57,674 nucleotides of DNA, taken from CAYSBE01 sp964429245 (GTDB taxonomy: Bacteria > Bacteroidota > Bacteroidia > UKL13-3). A program made the position numbers and the translations under genes. The notes below the pieces were generated by a model. That model was not told the DNA's origin. It did not search any database and saw nothing but the letters and a program-made list of their open reading frames with translations. Location of the stretch: positions 1 to 57,674 of the forward strand of contig CAYSBE010000001.1 in assembly GCA_964429245.1 (NCBI GenBank), given 5' to 3'. Within the stretch, counting starts at the first letter, position 1, and each line of letters begins with the position of its first letter. Of the stretch, positions 46,201 through 54,056 are shown one piece after another.

Positions 46201-46973
46201 AGATTTACCAAATCCCGTTCATATAAAAACAGGTTGTCATACTCATTTGAAGTGCGGTTTGGTGTGCTAGGTGCAATAGTTTGTACTCTCTTACCCGAAG
46301 CTCCACCAAATGTTAGGAAATAGGCTGTTTGATCGGTGTACACATTATTNNNNNNNNNNNNNNNNNNNNNNNNNNNNNNNNNNNNNNNNNNNNNNNNNNN
46401 NNNNNNNNNNNNNNNNNNNNNNNNNNNNNNNNNNNNNNNNNNNNNNNNNAATTTGAACCAGCTTCCGGTAGACAATACTGACTGAGCTGTGTAGCCTGTT
46501 TTAGCCAGCGGTTGAGAAAAAATGGGTAACACATTATAATCGATAATTAACTCAAAATCTTCCAATAATTGCACTTCAATACCTCTTTTTCTAACAGGTG
46601 TAACATAAACTTTTAGTATTCCTGCTTTACGCTCGATACCTGCAATCCATTCAATTTTAAAATATTCATCTGCATTAATGAAACTTCCGGCATTAGAGGT
46701 TTGAATGGATTTTAATTTTTTCTCTACAATTGATATGCGATTAATATCGCTAAAATTCAATTGTTGTTCAATTGAAAAAACAGGTAATTGCCCGAATTCT
46801 GATGTTTTGTAAATGGCATTTTTAAACGTGTAACCAAAATTTGAACCATTTTGCAATGGCTTTTGAAAACTTTTTTCGGTCCAAACAATGCTATTTTTTA
46901 TACGCAATTCAGCACCTGTAGCGTTAATTACAGCGTACATTAAGAAAAGTAAAAGAAAACTTACAGCTTTCAT
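43299..46973 (-). CDS. porU: Type IX secretion system sortase PorU (gapped)
   Basis: The ORF of 1224 residues (34 unknown) has a Sec signal, the gingipain-type C25 peptidase domain with the catalytic pair H725 (NYTGHGGEVG) and C759 (FVTATCEFSR, gap-inclusive numbering), and a FlgD-like beta domain near the end (DQLTWDGKDEFGDRIGKGVY). PorU sits on the cell surface with PorV, removes the sorting domain of T9SS cargo, and attaches the cargo to A-LPS. A 100-N gap interrupts residues 175-208. The frame is kept across the Ns, but the true missing length is unknown; see findings. It is divergent from porP genes 189 bp away. Confidence 0.93.
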   Translation of the reverse strand: MKAVSFLLLFLMYAVINATGAELRIKNSIVWTEKSFQKPLQNGSNFGYTFKNAIYKTSEFGQLPVFSIEQQLNFSDINRISIVEKKLKSIQTSNAGSFINADEYFKIEWIAGIERKAGILKVYVTPVRKRGIEVQLLEDFELIIDYNVLPIFSQPLAKTGYTAQSVLSTGSWFKXXXXXXXXXXXXXXXXXXXXXXXXXXXXXXXXXXNNVYTDQTAYFLTFGGASGKRVQTIAPSTPNRTSNEYDNLFLYERDLVNLIKSGKRFMGEEFNRSLTQNFTANLGNINTNVPVYFTSSVAARSFSPSSFTAYINGTTLITHAIPQVNSSYIDAYASDGDGLKSATYSASSGNLTVTYVYNQTLQGSLGWLDYFELQSRNFLSFTGSQLLFRDKSSYAANAITQYNIATSQANASVWDVTSPTEPKALSYSIQNGILSFSAPGDTLREFIVFNGNYQEPVFAERLVNQNIHGLGATDYFIITHEAFLSEANRLAQHHRNKNNLRVSVVTVQQVYNEFSGGVQDLCAIRDMMRMFYKRASSQADAPKSLLLFGRASFDYKNRVKNNTNFVPTFESNQSFDPIKTYCSDDFFGLLDDNEGKWDQAVDNIGWSGVKEFLDISVGRLPATDAVNASIMVAKSINYESAPEWGDWMNRMTFVADDEDGGIHENQAENLAQYARNNYKNQNIQKIFIDAYPEQVTAGGVRNPQAQADIVRSVERGCLLFNYTGHGGEVGLAAERILNTDDIQKWSNGGRLPIFVTATCEFSRYDDPERFAAGEMALINQYGGAVALYTTVRLVNSGSNYALNQYILNRIGYDSAAAFQPRKNIGEIMRLAKNDYFFTDKNERNFSLLGDPAMFLAYPEMGVRTTAINGMDINGPTTDTLKAFSKITIKGVVTDLQGNVQTTYNGLVFPTVFDKPTQYQTLRNNPAGYGGNTNPMNFMMQNNVIYRGQASVKNGNFEFSFIVPKDISYAFGLGRISYYSTNNALDATGYYNNIMVGGTADSIIADNRGPEIKLYLNDEKFANGGTTNENPLLIAKISDENGVNITNRGIGRDIQSVMNNDNMTATVLNDFFQAQLDSYTSGEVRYKIKDLPPGKHTLKLGAWDTYNNYSESVLEFVVADDQNFALQNVLNYPNPFTTNTTFHFDHNRPGLPINVMIQVFTISGNLIKTMRTETVTAGNHFDQLTWDGKDEFGDRIGKGVYIYKVSIKSQDGKSAEEYQKLVILN
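46350..46449. other. 100-N scaffold gap inside porU
   Basis: Exactly 100 Ns join two contigs. The round number is the usual placeholder for unknown length. Sequence before it encodes QSVLSTGSWFK and after it NNVYTDQTAYFLTFGGASGK, both conserved PorU blocks. Confidence 0.98.
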
Positions 46974-47162
46974 TAAGATTTTTTTTTGTGTATGATAAAT
47001 TAAAATATTTATAATTGAAACTTCGACATTTCTGACAATAAACGATTAACTAAAGATTAAATTATATTTGTTATCATTTATTTTCGAATGACTATGCTTG
47101 CTGAAACAAAACTAAGAAACTAAACACTTTTGAAAACATAAAGTTAGAACAGTAACAAAAAA

Positions 47163-48155
47163 ATGATATTATCCTCCTGGAAAAGGTGTAAACATATATT
47201 TGGTTTAGCAACGCTGTTGATAGCGGCTGTGGTTTCTAATGCGCAGGACCCACAGTTTTCACAGTTTTTTGCAAATCCGATGTATACAAATCCTGCTTTT
47301 GCAGGAACATCAACCGTTGCCCGGGGTGTATTAAACTATCGTAGTCAGTGGCCGGGTATAGCAGGAACTTTTAGAACTTTTACTGCATCATATGACGAAC
47401 ATTTTGATGTATTGAATGGTGGTATAGGCATTATGGTGATGGGCGATGAGGCCGGTGTAGGAACTTTACGCACAACTTCTGTTACTGGGGTTTATTCTTA
47501 CCAAATTGTTATCAATAAGAAGTTTACGATTCGTCCTGCACTGCAAATTGGTATTCAACAACGAACCATTGATTTTGGAAAGCTGCAATTCTACGACCAA
47601 ATTGTAACACAACAAGGTTTTGTATTACCAACCAATGAGACACCAATAAATGATAACCCATCTGATGTTTTTGTTGGCGCAGGCTTGCTTGCATACAATA
47701 ATAATTTTTACGGAGGATTTGCGATACACAACTTGAACGAGCCTAATCAAGGATTTTATAAAAGTTCTCTTGCAACCGTGCCAATGCGCTATACAGTACA
47801 TGCAGGTATGATGATTCCGATAACAAGGCAAAGAGATAACAAAGGGGCTAATCTATGGCCAAATATACTATACATGCAGCAAGCAAATTTCACTCAGATA
47901 AATGCCGGTATGTATATGAATAAAGATAAATATGTAGGAGGTATTTATTTCCGTCAAACAGGTAGCAATACCGATGCCATAATAATTTTACTCGGATTGC
48001 GTTTCCCTAAATACAGGTTTGGTTTCTCTTATGACGCTACTTTATCAGATGCCCGACCGGGAGCCGGACAATCATATGAAGTTTCAATTGGAATTGAATT
48101 AAAGAAAAGGGTAAAAAAGACAAAACTAAGGCCTGTGATTTGTCCTGAGTTTTAA
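47163..48155 (+). CDS. PorP/SprF family outer-membrane protein (copy 1)
   Basis: The 330-residue protein has a signal ending VVSNAQ and the PorP/SprF start DPQFSQFFANPMYTNPAFAG. The rest alternates as outer-membrane strands and ends RPVICPEF. PorP-type proteins are linked to the T9SS and to export or anchoring of particular cargo, such as SprB by SprF in Flavobacterium. Two copies in tandem here suggest paired or specialised use. TATATTTG at 47063-47070 could be its -7 box. Confidence 0.9.
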   Translation: MILSSWKRCKHIFGLATLLIAAVVSNAQDPQFSQFFANPMYTNPAFAGTSTVARGVLNYRSQWPGIAGTFRTFTASYDEHFDVLNGGIGIMVMGDEAGVGTLRTTSVTGVYSYQIVINKKFTIRPALQIGIQQRTIDFGKLQFYDQIVTQQGFVLPTNETPINDNPSDVFVGAGLLAYNNNFYGGFAIHNLNEPNQGFYKSSLATVPMRYTVHAGMMIPITRQRDNKGANLWPNILYMQQANFTQINAGMYMNKDKYVGGIYFRQTGSNTDAIIILLGLRFPKYRFGFSYDATLSDARPGAGQSYEVSIGIELKKRVKKTKLRPVICPEF

Positions 48156-48194
48156 ATTTTACATTAACAGATACTTGTTTATATAAATAAATCC

Positions 48195-48204
48195 TATATT
48201 CGTA
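48195..48204 (+). promoter_or_regulatory. TATATTCGTA -7-like box of porP copy 2
   Basis: TATATTCGTA lies 16 nt before the ATG at 48221, nearly the same distance as before both VCBS paralogues. A TTG (48175-48177) lies 17 bp upstream. Confidence 0.4.
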
Positions 48205-48220
48205 TAGTCTATATTTCAGG

Positions 48221-49216
48221 ATGTATAAATTAGCTGTAGCAATATGTTTGGGTATTTTATTTAGTGCGAACTTGTTTGCTCAAGATCCGCAATTCTCTCA
48301 ATATTATGCCAACCCAATCTATACAAACCCTGCATTTGCAGGATCCTCAGGGAATATCAGGATGGTAATGGCTGCAAGAAGCCAATATGTTGCTTTGCAA
48401 AATAGCTATAGAACAGCCTCTGCAAGTGTAGATGCCAATGTAAGCGCATTGAATGGTGGCGTTGGTTTGATTGCTATGACCGATGTTGCTGGGGATGGTT
48501 TTTTAACCAATACTACAATTAGCGGTGTTTATTCATACTACCTTCCTGTAACCAGAAAGGTTTCTGTTCGGGCAGCACTACAAGGTGGTATCGTTCAAAA
48601 ATCATATGATTTCAGCCGATTTAAATTTGGCGATCAAATTGACGATAGAATGGGTTTTACCAAGCCTACTGCTGAAAGCAAAGGTCTTGAGCAAGTTATG
48701 TTTCCTAATTTCTCAACTGGTATACTAGTATACAGCAAACAAATCTACGGAGGATTTGCAGCACATAACCTTACTGAACCCAATCAATCATTCTACTCAC
48801 AAAATAGCAGCGATATGATGTATAAGCTACCCCGCAGATACACAGCGCATTTGGGTGCAAATATTTATGTAACGAAAGAACGCTATGAGGAACAGCGAAC
48901 TTATATTTCTCCTAACATTCTATTTATGCAACAGCGCAACTTTAACCAGTTGAATTTGGGCCTTTTTCTAAAGCGCCAGCATCTTAATGTAGGTGCTTGG
49001 TTTAGGCAAACAAGCAATAATACAGATGCGATAATTGCTTTGGTGGGACTGAAATATTCTCGGTTCCGAGTAGGATATAGTTTTGATGCGACCCTCTCGG
49101 GAGCCCGCACTGCTACTGTGGGTTCGCATGAAATTACCTTGGCAGTTGAAATAAAAAATCCTAAAAAATCTCAAGGACGAAGGCCCGTTAAAAATATAAA
49201 ATGTCCTGAATTCTAG
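48221..49216 (+). CDS. PorP/SprF family outer-membrane protein (copy 2)
   Basis: The 331-residue paralogue of the preceding gene has a signal ending SANLFAQ, the start DPQFSQYYANPIYTNPAFAG and the end KNIKCPEF. Blocks such as YGGFAAHNLTEPNQSFY match copy 1. The body has diverged much more than the ends, as expected for an old duplication. Its own -7-like box suggests it can be expressed separately from copy 1. Confidence 0.9.
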   Translation: MYKLAVAICLGILFSANLFAQDPQFSQYYANPIYTNPAFAGSSGNIRMVMAARSQYVALQNSYRTASASVDANVSALNGGVGLIAMTDVAGDGFLTNTTISGVYSYYLPVTRKVSVRAALQGGIVQKSYDFSRFKFGDQIDDRMGFTKPTAESKGLEQVMFPNFSTGILVYSKQIYGGFAAHNLTEPNQSFYSQNSSDMMYKLPRRYTAHLGANIYVTKERYEEQRTYISPNILFMQQRNFNQLNLGLFLKRQHLNVGAWFRQTSNNTDAIIALVGLKYSRFRVGYSFDATLSGARTATVGSHEITLAVEIKNPKKSQGRRPVKNIKCPEF

Positions 49217-49221
49217 AAAAT

Positions 49222-49255
49222 TTGGAATATTCTCGACTTTTTATCGTTATATTTG
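49222..49255 (+). promoter_or_regulatory. Candidate promoter of gldJ
   Basis: TATATTTG (49248-49255) is a perfect TAnnTTTG box 20 nt before the ATG at 49276. TTG (49222-49224) lies 23 bp upstream of it, slightly farther than usual. Confidence 0.45.
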
Positions 49256-49275
49256 GAAAATTTAATTTTTAAAGA

Positions 49276-50715
49276 ATGATTCGTATGTCATCAAAATTAT
49301 TTGCTCTTATTGCACTTGCGGCATTTGCGCTTGCATCATGCAATAACGGAAAGAAAAGTGGCACTACCGGTTGGAAGTACAACGACCCTAAATGGGGCGG
49401 TTTTGAAAAAGCCAAATTTAAAGAACAGGAAACCGGTCCTGGATTGGTATTCATTGAAGGTGGAAACCTTATTATGGGCCAGCAAGAACAAGATCTAACC
49501 TACGACCACAACAACTTCAAACGCTCGGTAACAGTTCCTAGCTTTTATATGGACGAGACAGAGGTAACCAATTTTCATTATTTGGAATATTTATATTGGT
49601 TATTACGTGTACATGTGAGTAACCCACAAGTATATTTAGCTGCATTACCTGATACTTTGGTATGGCGAAATAAGCTTTCTTACAATGAGCCAATGGTAAA
49701 TTATTACCTACGTCACCCGGCATACAGAGATTACCCTGTGGTAGGTGTAAATTGGTATCAGGCAAAAGCTTATGCAGAATGGCGTACTGATCGTGTGAAT
49801 GAAATGATTCTTGTTCGTGAAGGCTTTATGAAATTGGATGTTAATGCACAAGACGATAACAACTTCAATACCGAAGCATACTTTTTGGGACTCTATCCAA
49901 TTGCAAATCCAAAAAAACAGTTAAGGGATTATTCACCTAATGGTAGCAAACGAGATGTAAGAATGGAAGATGGTATTTTATTGCCAGAATACCGCTTACC
50001 AACCGAAGCAGAATGGGAATATGCAGCGTATGGCTATATGTCAGCTGAATTTAACGAAAATATTGAAGCACGAGGAATCTATCCTTGGGCTGAACTTACT
50101 ATGCGCAGAAAAGAGCCTGAAAAAGTTCGTGGTAGAATGTATGCCAACTATCAACGTAAGAATGGTGACTACGCAGGTGTTGCAGGAAACCTAAATGATG
50201 GAGGGTTCTTTACCCAAAAAGTTAAAAGTAAAGAATATATTCCAAATGACTTTGGATTGTATCACATGGCAGGTAATGTGAGTGAGTGGGTAATGGATGT
50301 TTATCGTCCACTTTCACTTACTGATATGAATGACATGGCTTCATTCAGAGGAAATCAATATAAAACAAAAGTAACAGATTCTGACGGTGCCATTACAGAA
50401 AAAGATAGTTTAGGACGTATTGCTTATAGAGAAGTAACAGAGGAAGAAAATGCGAACCGCAGAAATTATAAGAAGTCAAATAATATTGGCTATAAAGACG
50501 AATTGGATTATGCTGATTTAGAGCAACGCTATGAGTATGGTGTTACATCATTAGTAGATAATCAGGCTCGAGTATATAAAGGTGGTTCATGGAGCGATCG
50601 TGCATATTGGTTAACTCCTGGAACTCGTAGGTATCTTGACGAAAGACAATCAACAGCAACCATTGGCTTCCGTTGTGTGATGGACCGTGTTGGGGACAGC
50701 CGCAAGAAGAAATAA
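49276..50715 (+). CDS. gldJ: Gliding motility/T9SS lipoprotein GldJ (SUMF1-like)
   Basis: The 479-residue protein has a lipoprotein signal (lipidated Cys in ALASCNNG) and a formylglycine-generating-enzyme (SUMF1) fold with GPGLVFIEGGNLIMGQ, FYMDETEVTNFHYLEY, YRLPTEAEWEYAAYGY, MAGNVSEWVMDVY and VYKGGSWSDRAYW. GldJ and GldK share this fold; the match to GldJ (LPDTLVWRNKLSYNEPMVNYYLRHPAY, shown here only in part) and linkage to porU-porV favour GldJ. It is needed for T9SS function and stability in Flavobacterium, and is not expected to be an enzyme. An ATG at 49285 is an alternative start. Confidence 0.85.
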   Translation: MIRMSSKLFALIALAAFALASCNNGKKSGTTGWKYNDPKWGGFEKAKFKEQETGPGLVFIEGGNLIMGQQEQDLTYDHNNFKRSVTVPSFYMDETEVTNFHYLEYLYWLLRVHVSNPQVYLAALPDTLVWRNKLSYNEPMVNYYLRHPAYRDYPVVGVNWYQAKAYAEWRTDRVNEMILVREGFMKLDVNAQDDNNFNTEAYFLGLYPIANPKKQLRDYSPNGSKRDVRMEDGILLPEYRLPTEAEWEYAAYGYMSAEFNENIEARGIYPWAELTMRRKEPEKVRGRMYANYQRKNGDYAGVAGNLNDGGFFTQKVKSKEYIPNDFGLYHMAGNVSEWVMDVYRPLSLTDMNDMASFRGNQYKTKVTDSDGAITEKDSLGRIAYREVTEEENANRRNYKKSNNIGYKDELDYADLEQRYEYGVTSLVDNQARVYKGGSWSDRAYWLTPGTRRYLDERQSTATIGFRCVMDRVGDSRKKK

Positions 50716-50730
50716 AACATTCATTTTAAA

Positions 50731-50762
50731 AAAACTGCATTCAATGAATGCAGTTTTTTTTT
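50731..50762. terminator. Bidirectional terminator after gldJ
   Basis: AAAACTGCATTCA and TGAATGCAGTTTTTTTTT form a ten-base-pair stem with A- and T-runs. It ends gldJ (plus) and the convergent DUF1684 operon (minus). Confidence 0.9.
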
Positions 50763-50772
50763 GCTCAAATTT

Positions 50773-51366
50773 TTATTGTTTAATTTTTTCTCCTGCAGGA
50801 ATTTCAATATTCATCCGATTTAATTCAGGAACTATTGGGCAGGAATAGGCGTGTGCATGTGCACATGCAGGAGCATAGGCAAAGTTAAAATCAACCTCAC
50901 ATGTATTGGATTGGGGTGCATATACAACATCAAGATATCGACCTCCGGAATAGGTTGATTTACCATTTGTTAAATCTGTAAATGGAACAAATAGCTTTCT
51001 ATTCATTCTTAATTGCTCATTTTGGTATGCCGATAAGGTATAAGAAATATTATTTAGCTTAAAATGAACTTCGGCAACCCGCATAAAGGGTCTGCTATCA
51101 CCACCTGTATGATTGAGTTGGATAAACTGAATCTGTGGAAGCCACATAATTTGTGCGCTTGTACGAAAATCAACTGATACTGGAAAAAAGTCTAATCCTT
51201 TAAAAGCTTTAAATTCATTGCTATCCAAAGGAGAAATTTCTTGTCGTGCATAGTAACTGAGCAGATTGGTACGGTAAAACTCAATTTTATTGGTATAGTC
51301 GTCCTTTAACTTACAATTGCTTATTAGGCTTACAATCACAATTGCAGACATTACTATTTTTTTCAT
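50773..51366 (-). CDS. DUF1684 family lipoprotein
   Basis: The 197-residue protein has a lipobox (SLISNC, C18) and the DUF1684 layout: FKAFKGLDFFPVSVDFR, the central LFVPFTDLTNGKSTYSGGRY followed by LDV, and the C-terminal CPIVPELNRMNIEIPAGEK with paired cysteines. The family's function is unknown. Its start overlaps the Omp28-like stop by 4 nt (ATGA), so it is the last gene of a minus-strand operon. Confidence 0.85.
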   Translation of the reverse strand: MKKIVMSAIVIVSLISNCKLKDDYTNKIEFYRTNLLSYYARQEISPLDSNEFKAFKGLDFFPVSVDFRTSAQIMWLPQIQFIQLNHTGGDSRPFMRVAEVHFKLNNISYTLSAYQNEQLRMNRKLFVPFTDLTNGKSTYSGGRYLDVVYAPQSNTCEVDFNFAYAPACAHAHAYSCPIVPELNRMNIEIPAGEKIKQ

Positions 51367-52283
51367 GGAATTAAAACGGTTTTCCGAGACTGAATGATTA
51401 CCTCATCACTACCCCGGTGAACAAATACCAATGCTTGTAATTTATTTCGTTGCCAAACTGAATTGATTGGTAGGGTATATCGCTTTTTGATTACCCTTCC
51501 TCGTTCTAAAGAGGTGATTGCGATACCGCCAATGGTCGTATTATTTAGTTTATCACCTGACACATTCGTAAATACGCTTCTCAATATATATTTATGTTCG
51601 TAATCGTTGATGTATTCAATGGTTGCACCATTTTGGCTTTCCTGCACATCAATGATGCTGTCCTCAAGCAGCATTATACTTACAAAATAGTCGCCTCCAA
51701 GGTCATCTAAAAAAGTAAGTGTTATATCTACCACCCCATCATTTCCTGATACCAATCCGGAGGCTACGATATGTACCTTAGGAATGGTGTCCATTTCAGA
51801 AATACATAAACTTGTCCACTCCGTTCTATCTGTGTATCGGTATTGTTTCCCGGGGAAAAGCTTTCTGTTTACATAACCACTAGGTAATGATCCAGGTATG
51901 CCTAACTTACTTAAGATATCACCTCCTGGTTGGGTGCGAAAATCCTGTTGGCTTTCATGTCCGGCTTTGGTTATTGGCCTAGTAAAAACATCTAATGATG
52001 GTGTATTGGGATGGATTGTTACCGAATTAACTCTTCCCTGATAGGTAGATTTTATATTTTCTATAATAAGTGCTGCATCCGGACAATTAACACAGCGAAC
52101 ACCTGAAATATCTTCAAGTACAACTTGTCGCAGCTGAGGCTGAGGGATGTTTACATCAACATATGTTGTTTCATAGGTAACTTTAGTTTGCTCATAATTG
52201 ATGTATGGTGGCTCTTCTTCGCATGATATAACGGAAAAAACCACTGCAGAAAAGAGATAAATAAATAAGGATTTTTTACTCAT
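51363..52283 (-). CDS. Omp28-related lipoprotein
   Basis: The 306-residue protein has a lipoprotein signal (FSVISC, C21). It carries the Omp28-family thioredoxin-like segment: EDISGVRCVNCPDAALIIEN with a C-x2-C pair (C64, C67), then VNSVTIHPNTPSLDVFT. Omp28 family proteins are outer-membrane-associated in Bacteroidota; whether the Cys pair is redox-active is untested. It lies between the DUF6029 gene (24 nt upstream) and the DUF1684 gene (4-nt overlap). Confidence 0.85.
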   Translation of the reverse strand: MSKKSLFIYLFSAVVFSVISCEEEPPYINYEQTKVTYETTYVDVNIPQPQLRQVVLEDISGVRCVNCPDAALIIENIKSTYQGRVNSVTIHPNTPSLDVFTRPITKAGHESQQDFRTQPGGDILSKLGIPGSLPSGYVNRKLFPGKQYRYTDRTEWTSLCISEMDTIPKVHIVASGLVSGNDGVVDITLTFLDDLGGDYFVSIMLLEDSIIDVQESQNGATIEYINDYEHKYILRSVFTNVSGDKLNNTTIGGIAITSLERGRVIKKRYTLPINSVWQRNKLQALVFVHRGSDEVIIQSRKTVLIP

Positions 52284-52307
52284 TGTTTGCGTACTTATTA
52301 CACGAAG

Positions 52308-53975
52308 TTAGAAGTTTGTGGTTAAAGTTACACGTACTCCACTAAAAGCCGGTTCAACCCTACACACCCCTCCCGTGCAGTTTACCCCTTGTGGTTGTTT
52401 CAGGTAACCGGCAGTGAAACGTGTGGTTTTGTAAGTGTAGGCACCAAAAAAGTTGAAGTAATGGATGTACTCAAACTTCTCTCCGGCAGCAGGTTTATTT
52501 ATTGATCCAGGACTGTAATTTAACAAATCTCCGACAGAAAAAGACCAATGAGGAGCCATATTGTATTCTAATAATCCATTCACAAAACTTCCCAAGTCAC
52601 CTTCTGTATTCATCCACTGCCATTCAAAACGAAGGGAATTCTTCTTATTTAATTTATAGGTAAACTCTCCAAAAGGTGTAGTAGCCTGAACCCATGGAGC
52701 ATTTGGCTTAGCTTCATAAACTTGTTGGTTATAACCGATAAGTTGTATACCAAACAAAGCCTTAAAGGAGGAACTAAACTTATGAGTTACGTCAAAGTAA
52801 AACTCTCGAAATAGCCTTGTGGTTGTATCCCACTTTATATCCATATTGCTAAAATCAACTCCACTAAGGGTTACTACAGCTGAGGTATTGATGTTTACTT
52901 GCGTTTTCTTTGATGGCTTTAAGGTTAACTCCAATTGTGCTGCATTTTCTCCCAACTCTTGCGGAACGGCATTGTAACGTGCTAGTAATCTATACGTATT
53001 TTGGCGGGTAACTGATGTAAGGTAGTTTACCGGACCATTATTAGGAGGTGGAGCAATTTCTAGTGGGTTGTTTCGAAAAGGGAACGCATTCATGCGCTTA
53101 TATTGAGCATTGATTCCAATACCCTTATCAGAATATGATATGCTTGTATGGATTATATTACCATTAGATAATATAAGTTGATTAGTTTGATCCATAATCG
53201 CCTCGTCTGTTTTATAACAATACTCAACTAAGACATTTACTTTCTGAAAACGAAACGTATTATAAATCTGAAATGCATATTCATTGTATTTGGGATCAAA
53301 ACGATCCTCAATTGGATAGCTATTAATGGTATTTGCTACTGCATTCATTGTTGCCTGATCGAGAGTCCTATTAACAATGGATCCTCCCATATCAAAACTT
53401 AGTTTTTGTGTAATGGGTAAGCTGTGTTCGATGTGTAATCCTTTAATTACCGGCTCTCGAATAACAAATCTATTTTTTTGTCTTCCGGTTATTGCTTTCA
53501 CCTTTGTGTTTTCAGATATATCATAGGTTACCCTAACTCCATAAAGTGCAAAATCGATACCTATATTTCTGTCTTCAAAAGCCCTAAATGTCATTCCAGA
53601 GCCAAACTGGTCATAAATGTATCCACCAGTAATATTTAATTTTTCAATATCCTTACTAATTTGCCAAATACCAATCCCTTGCGCACTATAAGCTTCCTGA
53701 GGATTAAATAATGGAGAATTGTTAAATACATCAAACCTTAACATGAAGTTATAACCTTTGAGTTTATAATTCAGAAATAGCCATGCATCGGTCGATGATT
53801 TTTCGCGGAGGTATTGTGTGGTATTTGCACCAATTCTGTCATCACGTTGGTAAAACTGATTATTGGTTTGAAAATTTCCTGAAAGTTGTCCCCTATCCGG
53901 TTTATCATCTCCATTTTGTGCAAAAAGCGAAATTGAGATTAAACATATAATTAATGCGCTAACGTATTTTGTCAT
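52308..53975 (-). CDS. DUF6029 family outer-membrane protein
   Basis: The 555-residue protein has a Sec signal ending ISLFAQ and a DUF6029-like start (RGQLSGNFQTNNQFYQRDDR). The remainder consists of alternating amphipathic strands and ends in an aromatic residue (GVRVTLTTNF), as outer-membrane barrels do. The KLNITGGYIYDQFGSGMTFR block recalls porin-type inner loops. Function unknown. Together with the Omp28-like and DUF1684 genes it forms an operon of three exported proteins. Confidence 0.82.
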   Translation of the reverse strand: MTKYVSALIICLISISLFAQNGDDKPDRGQLSGNFQTNNQFYQRDDRIGANTTQYLREKSSTDAWLFLNYKLKGYNFMLRFDVFNNSPLFNPQEAYSAQGIGIWQISKDIEKLNITGGYIYDQFGSGMTFRAFEDRNIGIDFALYGVRVTYDISENTKVKAITGRQKNRFVIREPVIKGLHIEHSLPITQKLSFDMGGSIVNRTLDQATMNAVANTINSYPIEDRFDPKYNEYAFQIYNTFRFQKVNVLVEYCYKTDEAIMDQTNQLILSNGNIIHTSISYSDKGIGINAQYKRMNAFPFRNNPLEIAPPPNNGPVNYLTSVTRQNTYRLLARYNAVPQELGENAAQLELTLKPSKKTQVNINTSAVVTLSGVDFSNMDIKWDTTTRLFREFYFDVTHKFSSSFKALFGIQLIGYNQQVYEAKPNAPWVQATTPFGEFTYKLNKKNSLRFEWQWMNTEGDLGSFVNGLLEYNMAPHWSFSVGDLLNYSPGSINKPAAGEKFEYIHYFNFFGAYTYKTTRFTAGYLKQPQGVNCTGGVCRVEPAFSGVRVTLTTNF

Positions 53976-54056
53976 TTTATGAGAAAAAGTTTGGGCAAAA
54001 TAATGTTTTACGCACTAATCAGCAAAATATACAAGATTTATCAGTTTGAAGTTTAC

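Noticed and set aside
46313..46534. 73-codon frame spanning the N gap
   Set aside because: Nearly half of it is unknown residues, and it is out of frame with porU.
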